Source of the DNA: RYN-417 sp043745485
Lineage (GTDB): Bacteria > Patescibacteriota > Saccharimonadia > Saccharimonadales > JACDBH01
Length of the DNA stretch: 44,551 nucleotides
Direction of reading: 5' to 3'
NCBI GenBank assembly: GCA_043745485.1
Contig: JAYTSU010000038.1
Location: forward strand, 1 to 44,551
Shown in pieces: positions 32,041 to 40,618 of this stretch (the stretch's first letter is position 1; every line of letters starts with the position of its first letter). The notes below the pieces were generated by a model that was given only the letters and a program-made list of their open reading frames with translations, had not been told where the DNA came from and searched no databases. The position numbers and the translations under genes are program-made.

Positions 32041-33549
32041 ATGGATAAAGTTCTTGCAGAGAAGTTAACTCAATTACCAAAAGGGCCTGGCGTCTATTTT
32101 CACAAGAATACCAACGGGGAGATTATTTATATTGGGAAAGCGGCACGGCTTAATAACCGCGTAAGGCAGTACTTTCACAAATCACGTTTGCGTGACCCTA
32201 AAACTGATGCACTAGTTTTGGAAATCCATGATATTGATTGGATAGAAGTGGAGACCGAGTTAGATGCTTTATTTCTTGAAGCTGAGCTAATCCGGCGTTA
32301 CTTGCCGCCATATAATATTTTGCTGCGTGATGATAAGTCGCTTAGTTTTGTGCGGATTGATATCAAAAGTGACCATCCAACGGTAAGCCTGGAACATCGA
32401 CCATTAGACGATGGAGCGCAGTATTTTGGGCCGTATTACAGTGCATATAGTGTAAGAAAAGCTTTAAAGTTTTTACGTCGCATATTTCCATTTGACTGGA
32501 AACGCCCCGCTAAAGCCGCCAAGCGCACGACGCTTGATTATCACATTGGCCTTAGCCCTGGGCTTGAACAAAACAAGACAAGTTTAGAAGATTACCGAGC
32601 TAACCTTCGACAGCTGGGACGCTATTTAAAGGGTGAACGTAAAAGCATCATGAATGAAATGGAACGTGAAATGAAAAAGTCGGCAAAGGCCAAAGAGTTT
32701 GAAATGGCGGCGTTGTACCGCAACAAATTTAGAGCGCTTGACAGTTTGCAGCGCCAAATTGTGTTTAGTGACCGCGAGTTTATGGATATGAGCAAGGATG
32801 CAGGACTTGCAGACCTGACCGAGCTTTTAGGACTTGATAAAATTCCTAGACGAATTGAGGGGTATGATATTTCGCACATGAGCGGAACTGACACGGTTGC
32901 CAGCATGGTGGTATTTGTGAGCGGAATACCTGACAAAGCAGCTTATAGAAAGTTTAAGATGCGCGTGCCGGGCAATGACGACTTTGCACACATGCGCGAG
33001 GTTATGGAGCGGCGTTTGCATGAGCCAAATATCAAACAATGGGGTATGCCCAACTTGTATTTGATAGACGGCGGCAAAGGTCAGCTAAGCAGTGCGCTGA
33101 GTATATTGGGCGAGCATGATATTAAATTGCCGGCAATTGGCTTAGCCAAACAGTTTGAGGAAATTGTTATTAAAAAAGACTGGCCGCATGTACATTTAAA
33201 CGAAAACAAAGTTCGTGAGCTAAATGGGGTAATACTGGAAAGTGACGATTTTTGGCTGGTTAACCTGCCTAATAATTCTCACATCATTAAACTGCTGCAG
33301 CGTATACGAGACGAATCGCATCGGTTTGCGGTAAGTTATCACACGGTGCTTAAACGAGCGCGGAACGTCAGTAGTATGCTAGACGACATCCCCACTATCG
33401 GCCCTGACACGCGCAAGAAATTGCTTCGTGAATTTGGCAGTTATAAGGGTGTGCAGCAAGCACGGCATGAAGAATTAGAAAAATTAGTTGGTCCGGCCAA
33501 GGCTGCAATATTGAAACAATACCTACGAGCGTATAAAAAGTCTGTATAA
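32041..33549 (+). CDS. uvrC: Excinuclease ABC subunit C, cysteine-free
   Basis: Makes the two incisions in nucleotide excision repair. 502 aa, about 100 shorter than most. GIY-YIG nuclease at ~12-95 (GPGVYFHKNTNGEIIYIGKAA begins it; cut here as GVYFHKNTNGEIIYIGK). A UVR motif lies at ~205-240 (AKAKEFEMAALYRNKFRAL). The RNase H-like nuclease is at ~275-430 with EGYDISHMSGT and LIDGGKGQLS. One helix-hairpin-helix is at ~450-500 (DDIPTIGPDTRKKLLREFG). The four cysteines that usually follow the GIY-YIG domain (in the RPCL..C..PC region) are missing: the equivalent stretch is AKAAKRTTLDYHIGLSPG. I find no cysteine anywhere in the protein. Confidence 0.96.
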   Translation: MDKVLAEKLTQLPKGPGVYFHKNTNGEIIYIGKAARLNNRVRQYFHKSRLRDPKTDALVLEIHDIDWIEVETELDALFLEAELIRRYLPPYNILLRDDKSLSFVRIDIKSDHPTVSLEHRPLDDGAQYFGPYYSAYSVRKALKFLRRIFPFDWKRPAKAAKRTTLDYHIGLSPGLEQNKTSLEDYRANLRQLGRYLKGERKSIMNEMEREMKKSAKAKEFEMAALYRNKFRALDSLQRQIVFSDREFMDMSKDAGLADLTELLGLDKIPRRIEGYDISHMSGTDTVASMVVFVSGIPDKAAYRKFKMRVPGNDDFAHMREVMERRLHEPNIKQWGMPNLYLIDGGKGQLSSALSILGEHDIKLPAIGLAKQFEEIVIKKDWPHVHLNENKVRELNGVILESDDFWLVNLPNNSHIIKLLQRIRDESHRFAVSYHTVLKRARNVSSMLDDIPTIGPDTRKKLLREFGSYKGVQQARHEELEKLVGPAKAAILKQYLRAYKKSV

Positions 33550-33550
33550 T
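33545..33550 (+). promoter_or_regulatory. -10 element overlapping the uvrC stop codon
   Basis: TATAAT (with TG immediately before) includes the uvrC TAA and lies 8 nt before the ATG at 33559. Confidence 0.5.
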
Positions 33551-33558
33551 CAAGACTT

Positions 33559-34776
33559 ATGGCATTTACACGTGAGTTTTTTAAGAACAATCGCAAACGG
33601 TTATTAGAGACAAGCGGTGCTGAACTGGTGATTTTATCCGCTAATGGCTTGCTACAGCGGAGCTCTGACACGACGTTTCCGTTTAGGCAAGACAGCAACT
33701 TTTGGTACCTGACTAGCATTGAAGAGCCAGACTACGTTGTTGTTGTAGGCTTGCATGAGACCTTTATTATTATGCCGCAACGTTCTGAACATAGAGACCT
33801 TTGGGATGGGGCTATAGACATTACTGTGCTTCAAGATATTTCTGGTATAGATGAGATTCTTGAGCATCACATGGGCTGGAACAAGCTTGACCGTCTGATT
33901 AAGAAAATTAAAAAAGTCCACACGATAACTCCTGCGGAAGCTTATTTTGACTCGTTTGGGTTTTATGCTAATCCAGCGCGCGGCGCACTACTGATGGCAT
34001 TAAAAAAGCATCGAAGTTTAGAACTTCTGGATGTACGTAAGCCACTCGCCAGGCTACGCCAGATCAAACAAGAAGTTGAGGTAGATGCACTGCAAAAGGC
34101 AATTGCTATTACGGCTAAGACTTTAACAGAAGTACGTAGTAATCTCAGTAATTACACTAGTGAATACGGCCTTGTGGCTGATATTACAGCAGGCTTTATA
34201 AGAAGTGGAGCGAACGGACATGCTTACCAACCGATTGTGGCCAGTGGGGTTAATGCGGCCACTATTCACTATATGAAGTGTAATGCGACACTTATGAAAA
34301 ACGATCTGTTATTGCTAGATGTAGGTGCAGAATTTTCAAACTATAGCGCTGATATTTCGCGTACCTGGGCAGTGTCTAAACCAACCACTCGTCAGCAACA
34401 AGTATTTAATTCTGTGGCTGAAGTACAAAAGGCAGCGTTTAAACTTTTAAGGCCAGGTGTAATGTTTAAGGCCTATGAGCAGCAAGTTGACGAACTTATG
34501 GCGGTTGAGCTGAAGGCACTCGGCCTTTTGCAGGACGCGAATGATAAGAAAAAGCTCAAGAAATATTACCCGCACTTGGCTTCACATTTTTTAGGACTCG
34601 ATACACATGATGCTGCCGATTATGATGTGCCACTTGCACCTGGTATGGTGCTGACAGTTGAGCCGGGGATTTATATACCCGAAGAAAAAATCGGTATTAG
34701 GATTGAAGACAACATTGTTATTACCAAAACAGGTAATACTATTCTTAGCGACAGCTTGCCTCGAAACCTCTTCTAA
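33559..34776 (+). CDS. Xaa-Pro aminopeptidase-like M24 metallopeptidase
   Basis: 405 aa. AMP_N-type N-terminal domain (~1-135, FRQDSNFWYLTSIEEPDY) and pita-bread catalytic domain (~165-400). All five metal ligands are visible: Asp in LLLDVGAEF, Asp in YSADISRTW, His in SHFLGLDTHD, Glu in LTVEPGIYIP and Glu in GIRIEDNIVI. It removes N-terminal residues before proline, probably from peptides imported from the host, since the genome encodes peptide-binding functions nearby. Family length about 430-440, so only slightly short. It follows uvrC by 9 bp but has its own -10. Confidence 0.93.
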   Translation: MAFTREFFKNNRKRLLETSGAELVILSANGLLQRSSDTTFPFRQDSNFWYLTSIEEPDYVVVVGLHETFIIMPQRSEHRDLWDGAIDITVLQDISGIDEILEHHMGWNKLDRLIKKIKKVHTITPAEAYFDSFGFYANPARGALLMALKKHRSLELLDVRKPLARLRQIKQEVEVDALQKAIAITAKTLTEVRSNLSNYTSEYGLVADITAGFIRSGANGHAYQPIVASGVNAATIHYMKCNATLMKNDLLLLDVGAEFSNYSADISRTWAVSKPTTRQQQVFNSVAEVQKAAFKLLRPGVMFKAYEQQVDELMAVELKALGLLQDANDKKKLKKYYPHLASHFLGLDTHDAADYDVPLAPGMVLTVEPGIYIPEEKIGIRIEDNIVITKTGNTILSDSLPRNLF

Positions 34777-34778
34777 AC

Positions 34779-34784
34779 TAGAAT
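34779..34784 (+). promoter_or_regulatory. -10 element of a probable leaderless promoter
   Basis: TAGAAT spans the end of the M24 peptidase stop region and lies 7 nt before the ATG at 34792. Confidence 0.4.
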
Positions 34785-34791
34785 AAGAGTA

Positions 34792-35157
34792 ATGAAAAAA
34801 AGTCCGTTTAGCCGGTTTATTTTACGCTGGTTTGTCTGCTCACTAGGCCTCTGGATTGCTGCAGGCTTTTTAGATGGCCGTATAACCTATAACAGTCGCC
34901 TAGGGGTCATAATAATGTCCGGCTTCATCTTGGCAATTGTTAATAGTATCATCAAGCCATTTGTCATTCTTTTAAGTCTTCCAGCCATTTTATTCTCCTT
35001 GGGACTCTTCATGATTGTGATCAATGGCCTTATGGTTTTGCTCGCGAGCAAGCTCTATCATCCATTGGCGGTCAACAGTTTTGGAGCGGCTATGCTTGCA
35101 GGAGTGGTCATAGGTCTAGTAAACTACTTAGTAACCACTATTGTGGAGGAAAAATGA
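34792..35157 (+). CDS. Phage-holin-4-like (PF04020-type) membrane protein
   Basis: 121 aa with four membrane helices (~8-27, ~36-58, ~62-84, ~93-115). SGFILAIVNSIIKPFVILLS followed by LPAILFSLGLFMIVINGLMV and the closing GVVIGLVNYLV is the pattern of the family named after a mycobacterial four-helix holin, which is mostly chromosomal and of unknown role. The stop overlaps the secG start (ATGA), so the two are co-translated. Confidence 0.85.
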   Translation: MKKSPFSRFILRWFVCSLGLWIAAGFLDGRITYNSRLGVIIMSGFILAIVNSIIKPFVILLSLPAILFSLGLFMIVINGLMVLLASKLYHPLAVNSFGAAMLAGVVIGLVNYLVTTIVEEK

Positions 35158-35363
35158 CACCAGCAAACTACATTACAATTATCTCAACTGTTTTGCTCAC
35201 CATACTGATTTTAATTCAGACACGTGGGGCGTCTTTAGGTGCGGGCCTAGGCGGTGGCGGCGAGGTTCATACCGAACGTCGTGGTTCGGACAAAAGCCTG
35301 CACAACATTACTATCTTTCTTGTCGTCGTTTTTTGCGCGTCGCTCGTGTATAACCTGTTCTAA
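35154..35363 (+). CDS. secG: Preprotein translocase subunit SecG
   Basis: 69 aa with two membrane helices (~6-22 and ~49-67) joined by the characteristic glycine-rich loop GASLGAGLGGGGEVH and the conserved RRGSDKSLHNITIF. SecG is the accessory subunit of the SecYEG channel. A strong GTGGAGG ribosome site lies in the end of the preceding gene, with which it overlaps by four bases. Confidence 0.93.
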   Translation: MTPANYITIISTVLLTILILIQTRGASLGAGLGGGGEVHTERRGSDKSLHNITIFLVVVFCASLVYNLF

Positions 35364-35403
35364 TTAGATCATCCCTACGTGGGTAAGGGCCATTCAAAAT
35401 AGT

Positions 35404-37188
35404 ATGATAGACCGTACAACAAAACTGAGATTGCGTCGTAATTTTCGTCGTAAGCAGCGGCAACTAGAAGGCATAGGATCTGATGCAGAACAATCTCTTG
35501 ACCGGCATTTTTTTAGGCGGCTCGGCAGGTTATACGAAGTGCGCATGTTTATTATTTCATGGGTGCTGCTTGTACTACTATTAATAGGCATGACAGTCGT
35601 ACAGACCCGAGCTCTGGGTGGCTATTATCAGACAGTTAAGCCACTACCTGGTGGTATATTTTCCGAAGGCATTGTTGGCTCTTTTACGAATGGAAACCCC
35701 ATCTTTGCCACGAGCGAGGTGGATGTCTCTGTTTCACGGTTAGTTTTTTCTGGTCTGATGACATATAACAACACTAACCAGCTTGTGGGAGATCTTGCCA
35801 AAAGTGTCAAGTCCGATCCAACTGGAAAGATTTATACAGCAGTATTAAACAACAACATCACCTGGCATGACGGCAAGCCATTAACAGCAGAGGACGTGGT
35901 GTTTACATTTCAGACCATCCAGAATCCTGATGTTAAATCACCACTGTTCTCTGCGTGGCAAGGTATTAAGGTAGTAGCACTCGACAGCCATACCGTTACC
36001 TTTACGTTGCCAAACGTACTTGCATCATTTATCTATTCCTTGACGAGTGGAATAGTACCAAGACATGTACTGGCAGCAGTGCAACCTAGTAGCTTACGGA
36101 GTGCTCTTTTTAATACGACCCAGCCCATTGGCACAGGACCTTTTAAATGGCACGGCGTTGCGGTTACAGGTACTAATGTTGAAGATCGCCAACAGCGTGT
36201 TTCACTTTTCCCGAATAACTCTTATTATAATGGGCGGCCAAAACTTGGTGAGTTTGTCATAAAGACGTATCTAACTGAAAAAAGCATGTTGGCCAGTTTT
36301 AATAATGGTGAGTTAACATCGATGGCGGGAGTTCAGGACTTACCGGATAAGCAGAAAAAAGATATTGGTATAAGCCAATATAATATTCCTGTAACAGGCG
36401 AAGTAATGGTGTTTTTAAATAACAATGACCCCATTTTAAAAGACTACCAAGTCCGCCGAGCGTTAGTTTCGGGGGCAAACCGCTCAGAAATTCTTGGAAG
36501 CTTGGCCTACCCGAGTCTTGCTACAAAATCACCGTTCCTTCGTAATATGGTTGGCTACGATATGGCCTCAGTTCAGCGCCCATATGATGTGACAGAAGCT
36601 AATAAGCAACTCGATGCCGCGGGCTGGGTAAAAGGTAAAGATGAAATACGCGAAAAAGACGGCAAGAAACTAATTATTAGTTTAAATACTCTTAATAATA
36701 TTGAGTATGCCAACGTGGCCAGCTTGCTAAAAAAACAATGGAAGCAAATCGGTGTCATTATTAATGTGAGTTCACTTGATCAAACTGATTTACAAACTGC
36801 TATCGAAGGTAGAACATATGGCATGCTGCTGTATGGCATATCTTTAGGGATTGATCCGGACCAGTTTGCGTATTGGCATAGTTCCCAGTCCGATATTCGT
36901 GCTCGCCGACGTTTGAACTTTTCTGACTATAGTTCTAAAGTGGCTGACGCTGCCTTGGAGGCGGGCCGTACCCGTACTGATGCCAGTTTACGTACGGCTA
37001 AGTATAAGCCATTCCTTGACGCCTGGAGCTCGGACGCTCCTGCTATTGCGCTGTATCAGCCCAGATTCTTATATGTCAGCCGTAGCCAAGTCTTTAACTT
37101 CGACGAGCGTAGTATAAATATACCCTCCGACCGTTATGCAAACGTCCAGAATTGGATGATTCGCACTGAGCGCGTGACCAACGACTAA
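35404..37188 (+). CDS. Membrane-tethered peptide-binding protein (family 5 solute-binding)
   Basis: 594 aa. A basic cytoplasmic N-terminus of ~45 residues (KLRLRRNFRRKQRQLEG) precedes one membrane helix at ~50-68 (MFIISWVLLVLLLIGMTVV). The extracellular remainder is an SBP_bac_5 domain: YTAVLNNNITWHDGKPLTAEDVVFT (shown in part), PIGTGPFKWH, VMVFLNNNDPILKDYQVRRA, and LYGISLGIDPDQFAYWHSS. Such proteins bind oligopeptides for ABC importers. It has no lipobox, being held by an uncleaved helix instead. No importer permease or ATPase lies beside it. A weak AAAAT hexamer, not a Shine-Dalgarno, precedes the ATG. Confidence 0.9.
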   Translation: MIDRTTKLRLRRNFRRKQRQLEGIGSDAEQSLDRHFFRRLGRLYEVRMFIISWVLLVLLLIGMTVVQTRALGGYYQTVKPLPGGIFSEGIVGSFTNGNPIFATSEVDVSVSRLVFSGLMTYNNTNQLVGDLAKSVKSDPTGKIYTAVLNNNITWHDGKPLTAEDVVFTFQTIQNPDVKSPLFSAWQGIKVVALDSHTVTFTLPNVLASFIYSLTSGIVPRHVLAAVQPSSLRSALFNTTQPIGTGPFKWHGVAVTGTNVEDRQQRVSLFPNNSYYNGRPKLGEFVIKTYLTEKSMLASFNNGELTSMAGVQDLPDKQKKDIGISQYNIPVTGEVMVFLNNNDPILKDYQVRRALVSGANRSEILGSLAYPSLATKSPFLRNMVGYDMASVQRPYDVTEANKQLDAAGWVKGKDEIREKDGKKLIISLNTLNNIEYANVASLLKKQWKQIGVIINVSSLDQTDLQTAIEGRTYGMLLYGISLGIDPDQFAYWHSSQSDIRARRRLNFSDYSSKVADAALEAGRTRTDASLRTAKYKPFLDAWSSDAPAIALYQPRFLYVSRSQVFNFDERSINIPSDRYANVQNWMIRTERVTND

Positions 37189-37204
37189 TACTGAGAAAAA
37201 GCTT

Positions 37205-37290
37205 TGGTGCGGATGAGAGGACTTGAACCTCCACAGAGTTGCCCCCACTAGAACCTGAATCTAGCGCGTCTACCATTTCGCCACATCCGC
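37205..37290 (-). tRNA. tRNA-Leu(CAG)
   Basis: Reads GCGGATGTGGCGAAATGGTA at its 5' end on the minus strand. Anticodon loop TTCAGGT closed by CTAGA/TCTAG gives anticodon CAG. The T-arm GAGGTTCAAGTCCTC is canonical and a long variable arm is present, as for Leu. CCA is encoded (37205-37207). Confidence 0.95.
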
Positions 37291-37364
37291 ATACATAACA
37301 GGGCAACTTTAGCAGAATAGACCCCTAATAACAAGGAGAGCAAACACCTGTCATATGTGGTATT

Positions 37365-39050
37365 ATGGCAATTAGTACAAACGCTTATCTTTATATAGGG
37401 AAATCATCAGGCATGAGTAAAGTTGCGCATTATCTACAAGAACATCTTATTGGCGAAGTAATGACCAGTTCAGATGCTCGGCGCTATTTTGCCACCGATA
37501 CAAGTATCTTAACGTTGACACCATCAATAGTCGTCTATCCGCATAACGAAAATGATGTTCGAAAGACCGCACGTTTTACGTGGCAACTTGCCGAACGTGG
37601 TCGTATTATCCCTATGACTGCCCGTGGATCAGGCACTGATCAGGCGGGTGCAGCCATTGGCAGCGGAGTAATAATTGTCTTCCCAGCCCATATGAATAAG
37701 ATTTTGGAGCTTGACCCAAAGACCGGCAGTATTGCAATTCAACCGGGCATTAATTATGGCAAACTACAACAAACTTTGCAGACGCACGGTCGTTTCTTGC
37801 CGCCATTCCCAGCTAGCATCGAATATTCAACAGTCGGTGGAGCCATGGGGAATAATGCCAGTGGAGAAAAAACTGTTAAATATGGCTCAACACGCGATTT
37901 TGTAAGGAGCTTACGAGTTGTGCTTGCAAACGGTGAGGTGATTGAGACGCACCGTGTTAATAAACGCGACGTTAATAAAAAAATGGGCTTAAACAGCATG
38001 GAGGGCGAGATTTACCGCGCCATGGACACATTACTTGAAGAAAACAAGGCCATTATCGAAAAGACAAGACTTGACACAACAAAAAATTCAGCCGGTTATG
38101 CACTTTATGATCTGAAGCATAAGGATGGTTCAATCGACCTTACTCCACTATTTATTGGTTCGCAAGGAACGCTTGGCATTATTACTGAAGCAGTTTTTGA
38201 AACAGAAGCATATAATCCTGCAGTAACATTGCTCGTTGCATCATTTGATGATGTAGAGCGCGCTGGTAAAGCTATTCTTGATCTACGTAAACTTTCTGAC
38301 ATGCCAAGTACTATTGAAATGGTTGATGGCAATTTGCTGGAATTTATTGATCTGCATAATCCAAATCAGCTAAAAGGCACACTCGAAAAGCCGTTCCACA
38401 AGATCATGCTGCTGGTGGAATTTGACAATTTCAATTCTCGTACGCAAAAGCGTATGGCTAAAAAAGCTAAGAAGATCATCGAAGAATATGGTGGCAGTTG
38501 CCAGGTAGAAACTAACCCAGAACAACAGGATCATCTCTGGCGCATTCGTCACTCGGCGGCAAGTGTGACTGCTTTCTCTGACAACGCCGCCAAGGCACTG
38601 CCTGTTATCGAAGATGGAGTTGTACCTGTTGCTAAGCTTGTCGAATTTTTACTGGGTGCTTATGCAATATTTGAAAAATATAACCTGACAGTAGCAGTGT
38701 GGGGCCATGCCGGCGATGCTAACCTCCACATGCAGCCCTTCCTTGACCTAAGCCAGCTTGGCGACCGCCAAAAGCTGTTTAAAATTATGGAAGAATACCA
38801 TAAACTCGTTATCTCGCTCGGTGGCAGTACAAATGGAGAGCATGGTGATGGGCGTTTGCGTGCACCATACCTGCGTCAGCTTTTTGGTGATGAAGCCTAC
38901 GAAGTTTTCCGCGCCGTTAAGAAAATATTTGACCCATACAATACTATGAACCCTGGTGTTAAGGTTGATGTCACACTTGAAGATATAAAACCAATGATGC
39001 GTCAGGAGTATTCTATGAAGCATTTGTATGACCACATGCCTCGGACCTAA
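37365..39050 (+). CDS. FAD-linked oxidase, D-lactate dehydrogenase/glycolate oxidase type
   Basis: Up to 561 aa; the ATG at 37413 (MSKVAHYLQEHL) gives a more typical start than 37365, which has a TATTAT overlapping it. The PCMH FAD-binding domain is at ~65-245: MTARGSGTDQAGAAIGSG, STVGGAMGNNASGEKTVKYG, and FIGSQGTLGIITEA. The C-terminal FAD-oxidase domain has WGHAGDANLHMQPFLDLS and STNGEHGDGRLRAPYL, as in GlcD and D-lactate dehydrogenases. No C-terminal iron-sulfur domain is attached. It likely oxidises D-lactate or another 2-hydroxy acid, passing electrons to an unknown acceptor. A long palindromic element begins at its stop codon. Confidence 0.88.
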   Translation: MAISTNAYLYIGKSSGMSKVAHYLQEHLIGEVMTSSDARRYFATDTSILTLTPSIVVYPHNENDVRKTARFTWQLAERGRIIPMTARGSGTDQAGAAIGSGVIIVFPAHMNKILELDPKTGSIAIQPGINYGKLQQTLQTHGRFLPPFPASIEYSTVGGAMGNNASGEKTVKYGSTRDFVRSLRVVLANGEVIETHRVNKRDVNKKMGLNSMEGEIYRAMDTLLEENKAIIEKTRLDTTKNSAGYALYDLKHKDGSIDLTPLFIGSQGTLGIITEAVFETEAYNPAVTLLVASFDDVERAGKAILDLRKLSDMPSTIEMVDGNLLEFIDLHNPNQLKGTLEKPFHKIMLLVEFDNFNSRTQKRMAKKAKKIIEEYGGSCQVETNPEQQDHLWRIRHSAASVTAFSDNAAKALPVIEDGVVPVAKLVEFLLGAYAIFEKYNLTVAVWGHAGDANLHMQPFLDLSQLGDRQKLFKIMEEYHKLVISLGGSTNGEHGDGRLRAPYLRQLFGDEAYEVFRAVKKIFDPYNTMNPGVKVDVTLEDIKPMMRQEYSMKHLYDHMPRT

Positions 39051-39178
39051 TATGACTTACATGCACTGCACATCTTGGGCCAAAACCTGCGGCAAAAGTT
39101 CTCACCGTATAGTACATACGGCTCAAACTTTGTGCTCGGCTTTGGCTCCAAGCTGCACTAGTGCCTGCAACTCATATT
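39049..39178 (+). repeat. Long imperfect palindromic element, copy 2
   Basis: Begins on the stop codon of the FAD-linked oxidase. Outer arms AATATGA (39049-39055) and TCATATT (39172-39178); further arms TTGGGCC near 39075 with GGCTCCAA near 39144; a perfect tip hairpin CCGTAT-AGTAC-ATACGG (39105-39121). The blocks GCACAT, AACCTG, CATACG, GTGCTCGG and CTGCACT are in the same order and spacing as in 18179-18269. Same orientation relative to the upstream gene as copy 1. Confidence 0.7.
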
Positions 39179-39230
39179 GGCTTAACAAGAAAAATAAATT
39201 TATCGACACGGAATTCGTATAGCTTAAATT

Positions 39231-39512
39231 ATGAGTGGGATTATACATTTATCAACGCCAGTTAGTACTGTTTTTGGGATTGCGGGTGCTTCGTGTATTT
39301 TGTTAGGATTTTATCGAACAAGCATTGGCAAATGGACTGGTAAATCGTTTTGGTACGAGCTCGATAACCTGCTTGGCGCGTCTTTGCTCATTGTCTATCA
39401 ACTCAGCATAGGTGCATACGTAACACTCGTTTTAAATGTTATTTGGGTAGTTGTAGCATTCGTCGGAATTACATCTATTGTTGAACGCCGTCGTGGCATG
39501 CGGAAGAAGTAA
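39231..39512 (+). CDS. Small three-helix membrane protein (CBU_0592-like)
   Basis: 93 aa with three membrane helices: ~8-28 (TVFGIAGASCILLGFYRTS), ~42-58 (LDNLLGASLLIVYQLSI) and ~62-82 (VTLVLNVIWVVVAFVGITSI). The pattern G-x-x-L-L-G-F-Y, then LDNLLGASLL, then NVIWVVVA and a basic end fits the CBU_0592 family of unknown role. A TATAGC hexamer lies 7 nt before the ATG, with no Shine-Dalgarno. Its 3' end overlaps the remnant of a response regulator. Confidence 0.75.
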   Translation: MSGIIHLSTPVSTVFGIAGASCILLGFYRTSIGKWTGKSFWYELDNLLGASLLIVYQLSIGAYVTLVLNVIWVVVAFVGITSIVERRRGMRKK

Positions 39513-39828
39513 CTATACTAAAGTATCTCTTCCTGCTTTGATAATAGGTATCTTAGAGAAATGATTATTGGCATGAAAGGCTTTTCTGTAACAAGTGCAG
39601 AAAACGGTATGGTTGCGCTAGAATTATTAAAAACAAAAAAATACGACCTAATTCTACTGGATATTATGATGACGGTATTAGACGGTATTGGGTTCTTGAA
39701 AAAGGCTAAACTATATGAAACTATGCCACATATACGTATTGTTGTGTTTAGTAATTTGTCTTCAGGGAAAGAAGTTGATGTCAAATATACCCCCTATACA
39801 GTTAATTGATGTGATTAATGAAGAATAG
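39504..39828 (+). pseudogene. Decayed response-regulator receiver
   Basis: The central block reads DNRYLREMIIGMKGFSVTSAENG, here split, then VALELLKTKKYDLILLDIMMTVLDG with the phosphoacceptor Asp (39656 region) and IRIVVFSNLSSGKE. These are beta2 to beta4 of a CheY-type receiver. The start is broken: the acidic first strand is only hinted at in another frame (VTILKYLFLL, overlapping the end of the previous gene). After VDVK, the usual GADDYL segment is missing and the C-terminal end IPPIQLIDVINEE continues in the +1 frame to a TAG at 39826. At least two frameshifts and one deletion. No partner kinase is nearby. An in-frame piece (39561-39809) could still be translated, but would not fold as a full receiver. 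Confidence 0.7.
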
Positions 39829-39872
39829 GGAAAGGTAAAGGCTAGATAGTTCTAATAATTCTCAGAAATGTG

Positions 39873-39901
39873 TTGATTTTAGTACTACATACGGTGATAA
39901 T
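39873..39901 (+). promoter_or_regulatory. Sigma70 promoter of the YciC-like gene
   Basis: TTGATT (39873-39878), a 17 bp spacer, GATAAT (39896-39901), 21 nt before the ATG at 39923, leaving room for the TAAGGAG ribosome site. Confidence 0.65.
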
Positions 39902-39922
39902 GACAGTATATAAGGAGAATAT

Positions 39923-40612
39923 ATGGCAACCCCAGGCTTAACATCATCGTTCGAGTTATTCACCAAAAGCAAAAATCTTGTTCTTAAGAACCTTAATACA
40001 TTCGGAATATTACTATTATTACCGTTTTTGTTAGGTCTCTTTAGTAGCATTCGATCTAGGGATATGAACGGCTTCCAGCGTATGACTTCAGGTTCATCAA
40101 GTTTTAGCTTTTCTGCTAATGTGGTAGGTGTTGGTGCGCTGCTCGGTCTAGTCATTTTGTTCCTTATGGTTATGGCTAATCTTATGGTCTATATCCTCAG
40201 TCTAGAGAGTGCACAAGATAAGAAACCTGGTCTTAATGAACTGTGGGTAGCCTTACAGAAGTATGGTGTGCGATTGTTTCTCTTATTTATTGTTGTTGCT
40301 TTAGTAATCTTTGCCGGACTTATAGCATTCATTGTGCCAGGGATTATATTCATCCGACGCTACTTCTTGGCGCCATATGTAATGATTGACCAAGACCTGT
40401 CTATTACTGACACTATGAAAGAAAGTGCTCGCATATCTAAGCCACATTCGGGCTCGGTATGGGGCATTATTGGTGTTACGATACTCTTAAGTATCCCTGG
40501 CATTATCCCAGTTGTTGGCTGGGCAGTGTCATTTGCATTGACCTCACTCTATCTCGTGGCACCTGCTCTACGTTATTTGGAACTAAAAAAGCTAGCCCCA
40601 GTAATAAAATAG
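39923..40612 (+). CDS. Polytopic membrane protein, YciC/GPDPase-membrane-domain type
   Basis: 229 aa with about five hydrophobic segments: ~27-43 (FGILLLLPFLLGLFSSI), ~72-98, ~115-140 (RLFLLFIVVALVIFAGLIA), ~175-195 (GIIGVTILLSIPGIIPVVG) and ~197-215. The stretch FIVPGIIFIRRYFLAPYVMIDQDLSITDTMKES, here shown in part, is the signature of the broad YciC/DUF975/GPDPase-membrane group: a turn, an amphipathic arm, then a DxxxxxxxxM-x-S motif. Role unknown. Strong TAAGGAG ribosome site. Ends at a 12-bp terminator hairpin. Confidence 0.75.
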   Translation: MATPGLTSSFELFTKSKNLVLKNLNTFGILLLLPFLLGLFSSIRSRDMNGFQRMTSGSSSFSFSANVVGVGALLGLVILFLMVMANLMVYILSLESAQDKKPGLNELWVALQKYGVRLFLLFIVVALVIFAGLIAFIVPGIIFIRRYFLAPYVMIDQDLSITDTMKESARISKPHSGSVWGIIGVTILLSIPGIIPVVGWAVSFALTSLYLVAPALRYLELKKLAPVIK

Positions 40613-40618
40613 CAATAT

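Noticed and set aside
1132..35157. Recoding of TGA as in Gracilibacteria/Absconditabacteria
   Set aside because: TGA ends several genes cleanly, including atpD, the FtsA-like gene and the holin-like gene, and no coding frame needs it as sense.
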